DNA from: Gammaproteobacteria bacterium
Lineage (GTDB): Bacteria; Pseudomonadota; Gammaproteobacteria; UBA6429; Thiohalophilaceae
DNA length: 6,262 nt
Reading direction: 5' to 3'
Assembly (NCBI GenBank): GCA_024639445.1
Contig: JAHEIJ010000058.1
Coordinates: 1 to 6,262 of the forward strand
Below, one piece after another: positions 3,834 to 6,262 of the stretch (position 1 is its first letter; each line of letters starts with the position of its first letter). Under the pieces are notes generated by a model. It was not told where the DNA came from and ran no database searches. It saw only the letters and a program-made list of their open reading frames with translations. The translations under genes were made by a program, and so were the position numbers.

Positions 3834-6262
3834 ATGGACACTATCCACATCCGTGGGGCTCGAACCCACAACCTGCAGAACATTGACCTCGATCTGCCTC
3901 GCGATAAATTGATTGTGATCACGGGTCTGTCTGGCTCGGGCAAGTCTTCACTGGCTTTCGATACGATTTATGCCGAAGGTCAACGCCGTTATGTGGAGTC
4001 CCTCTCGGCTTATGCACGCCAGTTTCTCGCGGTCATGGAAAAGCCGGACGTTGATCATATTGAGGGTCTGTCCCCGGCCATTTCCATTGAGCAGAAGTCC
4101 ACGTCCCACAATCCACGCTCGACCGTCGGTACCATCACCGAAATATACGATTACCTGCGCCTGTTGTTTGCTCGCGCTGGCGAGCCACGTTGTCCGGACC
4201 ACGATACGCCATTGGATGCCCAGACCGTGAGCCAGATGGTAGACCATGTTCTGGCCTTGCCCGAGGGCAGCAAACTGATGCTGCTGGCACCGTTGATCGA
4301 GGGTCGCAAAGGGGAACATGAACAGGTTTTCGATATGCTGCGCGCCGAGGGATTTGTCCGCGCCCGGGTGGACGGCAAGGTCAGTGAACTGGACCAAGTC
4401 CCCAAGCTGGACAAGCGCCGCAAACACACGATTGAGGCGGTGGTGGACCGGTTCAAGGTACGGGCGGATATTCAGTCACGTCTGGCGGATTCATTTGAAA
4501 CCGCACTCAAATTGTCTGATGGACTGGCCCGCATTGCCTGGATGAACGATGAGGAGCCACGAGCAAAACGGGACGACATTGTCTTCTCGGCACGCTATGC
4601 CTGCCCGGTATGTGGGTACTCACTCAGCGAGTTGGAACCGCGCCTGTTCTCCTTCAATAACCCGGCCGGCGCCTGCCCCACCTGTGACGGCCTGGGGGTA
4701 CGGCAATTTTTTGATCCGGAACGGGTGGTAATTCACCCGGAAGTGGGCCTGAATGCCGGCGCCATTCGCGGTTGGGACAGGCGAAATATTTATTATTATC
4801 AGTTACTTACCTCTCTTGCGCAGCACTACGACTTCGATATGGATATGCCGTATATGGAGCTGCCGGACACCATTAAACAACTGATCCTGTACGGTTCCGG
4901 TGAAGAGGCGATTGAATTCAGCTATTTCAACGACCGCGGGGGTGAATACCGCAAACTCCAGCCCTTCGAAGGGGTCATTCCCAATATGCAGCGCCGCTAC
5001 CGGGACACGGAGTCGAACGTGGTACGGGAAGAGCTGGCCCGCTACCAGAGTCACCAATCCTGCCCCGACTGTGGGGGGACCCGACTGAATCGGGGCGCAC
5101 GCCATGTCTATATTCTGGACAAGACACTGCCCGCCATCTCCGCCATGGCAATCGACACGGCCCGGGCGTTTTTTACGGAACTCAAGCTGCCGGGGCGGCG
5201 GGGTGAAATTGCGGCCAAAATCGTCAAGGAAATCGGTCAACGGCTGGATTTCCTGGTCAATGTGGGGTTGGAGTACCTCAGCCTGGATCGCAGCGCTGAT
5301 ACCCTCTCGGGTGGCGAGGCACAGCGCATTCGCCTGGCCAGCCAGATTGGTGCCGGACTGGTGGGGGTCATGTACATTCTGGACGAACCCTCTATTGGCC
5401 TGCATCAGCGTGACAATGTGCGTCTGCTAAACACCCTTAATTACTTACGGGATCTGGGTAATACGGTGATCGTGGTCGAACACGATGAGGAGGCCATTCT
5501 CAGTGCTGACCATGTGGTCGATATCGGCCCAGGGGCTGGGGTCCACGGGGGCCAGATTGTGGCCCAGGGGACGCCGCAGGAAATCCTGACCAATTCGGCC
5601 TCCCTCACCGGCCAGTACCTCTCAGGCCGCAAAACTATCCCCGTGCCGATGCACCGGACCCCCAATGACCCCGAACGCCAGCTGTCCATTCAGGGCGCAA
5701 CGGGTAACAATCTGCAGGCGGTGAATGTCGATATTCCCATCGGCCTGATGACCGCCATCACCGGGGTATCCGGTTCGGGCAAATCCACCCTGATTAACGA
5801 CACGCTCTACCGCCATGCGGCGCTGGAAATTAATCGCAGCAGCGAAGACCCGGCCCACTGCGACGCCATCCTGGGGCTGGATCAATTCGACAAGGTCGTC
5901 GATATTGATCAGAGCCCTATCGGTCGCACCCCCCGTTCTAACCCGGCGACCTACACCCAACTGTTCACACCGATTCGGGAATTGTTCTCCGGAACTTCAG
6001 AAGCACGTACCCGTGGTTATAATCCCGGTCGGTTCAGCTTTAATGTAAAGGGCGGGCGTTGCGAAGCCTGCCAGGGCGACGGCCTGATCAAGGTTGAAAT
6101 GCATTTTCTGCCGGACATCTATGTTCCATGCGATGTCTGCAAGGCCAAACGCTATAACCGTGAAACCCTGGAAGTGAAATACAAGGGTAAAAATATCCAT
6201 GAAGTTCTGGAAATGACCGTGGAAGAAGCCTTTGACTTCTTTAATGCCATCCCGCCGATCAA
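3834..6262 (+). CDS. uvrA: Excinuclease ABC subunit A, UvrA (partial, C-terminus beyond right edge)
   Basis: The open frame gives 809 residues without a stop. The E. coli protein has 940, so about 130 residues including the second ABC signature and Walker B are outside. UvrA is the damage-recognising ATPase dimer of nucleotide excision repair and loads UvrB. Visible landmarks: first Walker A GLSGSGKS (31-38, Lys37); UvrB-binding and insertion region from about 120; zinc module C257/C260/C281/C284; CPDC at 410-413; first ABC signature LSGGE (491-495); Walker B ending Asp517-Glu518; GLHQRDN; second Walker A GVSGSGKS (644-651, Lys650); and the second zinc module C743/C746/C766/C769, which is needed for DNA damage handling. 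Residue order matches E. coli UvrA throughout, with offsets of up to four residues. The start agrees with E. coli (MDKI); the ribosome site is weak (CGGA near 3822-3825). No LexA box was found in the 134 bases upstream. Confidence 0.98.
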   Translation, partial: MDTIHIRGARTHNLQNIDLDLPRDKLIVITGLSGSGKSSLAFDTIYAEGQRRYVESLSAYARQFLAVMEKPDVDHIEGLSPAISIEQKSTSHNPRSTVGTITEIYDYLRLLFARAGEPRCPDHDTPLDAQTVSQMVDHVLALPEGSKLMLLAPLIEGRKGEHEQVFDMLRAEGFVRARVDGKVSELDQVPKLDKRRKHTIEAVVDRFKVRADIQSRLADSFETALKLSDGLARIAWMNDEEPRAKRDDIVFSARYACPVCGYSLSELEPRLFSFNNPAGACPTCDGLGVRQFFDPERVVIHPEVGLNAGAIRGWDRRNIYYYQLLTSLAQHYDFDMDMPYMELPDTIKQLILYGSGEEAIEFSYFNDRGGEYRKLQPFEGVIPNMQRRYRDTESNVVREELARYQSHQSCPDCGGTRLNRGARHVYILDKTLPAISAMAIDTARAFFTELKLPGRRGEIAAKIVKEIGQRLDFLVNVGLEYLSLDRSADTLSGGEAQRIRLASQIGAGLVGVMYILDEPSIGLHQRDNVRLLNTLNYLRDLGNTVIVVEHDEEAILSADHVVDIGPGAGVHGGQIVAQGTPQEILTNSASLTGQYLSGRKTIPVPMHRTPNDPERQLSIQGATGNNLQAVNVDIPIGLMTAITGVSGSGKSTLINDTLYRHAALEINRSSEDPAHCDAILGLDQFDKVVDIDQSPIGRTPRSNPATYTQLFTPIRELFSGTSEARTRGYNPGRFSFNVKGGRCEACQGDGLIKVEMHFLPDIYVPCDVCKAKRYNRETLEVKYKGKNIHEVLEMTVEEAFDFFNAIPPI

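Noticed and set aside
4803..5405. Minus-strand frame of 200 residues inside uvrA
   Set aside because: It is a shadow of the highly conserved uvrA frame and has no recognisable domain.

Overview
The window reads as ordinary chromosomal DNA of a gammaproteobacterium of moderate G+C. The evidence is an SSB and a UvrA that look very close to the E. coli proteins as I remember them, a YajR-type transporter, and a CsgD/VpsT-type regulator. The genus cannot be named from the sequence. No insertion sequence, integrase, CRISPR array, tRNA or rRNA gene was seen.

Layout. Bases 1-616 (minus) hold the N-terminal part of a patatin-like phospholipase lipoprotein that runs off the left edge. An AT-rich spacer and a clear minus-strand intrinsic terminator (802-836) separate it from ssb (862-1299, minus). 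Upstream of ssb by 47 bases is a 459-residue major facilitator transporter with a C-terminal YAM-like domain (1347-2726, minus), very probably in one operon with ssb. A 316-base AT-rich divergent region (2727-3042) holds a plausible plus-strand promoter and several short inverted repeats. Next is a 216-residue LuxR/FixJ-type regulator of the CsgD/VpsT family (3049-3699, plus). A 134-base spacer with a candidate promoter and a GC-rich dyad leads into uvrA (3834 to the right edge, plus), cut at residue 809 of about 940.

How it fits together. ssb and uvrA both serve DNA repair, and their divergent pairing, often with an MFS gene next to ssb, is known in gammaproteobacteria. The unusual element is the biofilm-type regulator between the transporter and uvrA. 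Its c-di-GMP contact motif reads WFPR where the VpsT type has W[FLM][TS]R, so it keeps the Trp and Arg but has Pro at the third position. No consensus LexA box was found by eye in front of uvrA or the transporter-ssb unit.

There is no strong sign of a wholly new multi-gene system here. The items most worth a second look are the variant CsgD/VpsT regulator and its position, the repeat-rich divergent region, and the dyad over the probable uvrA promoter.
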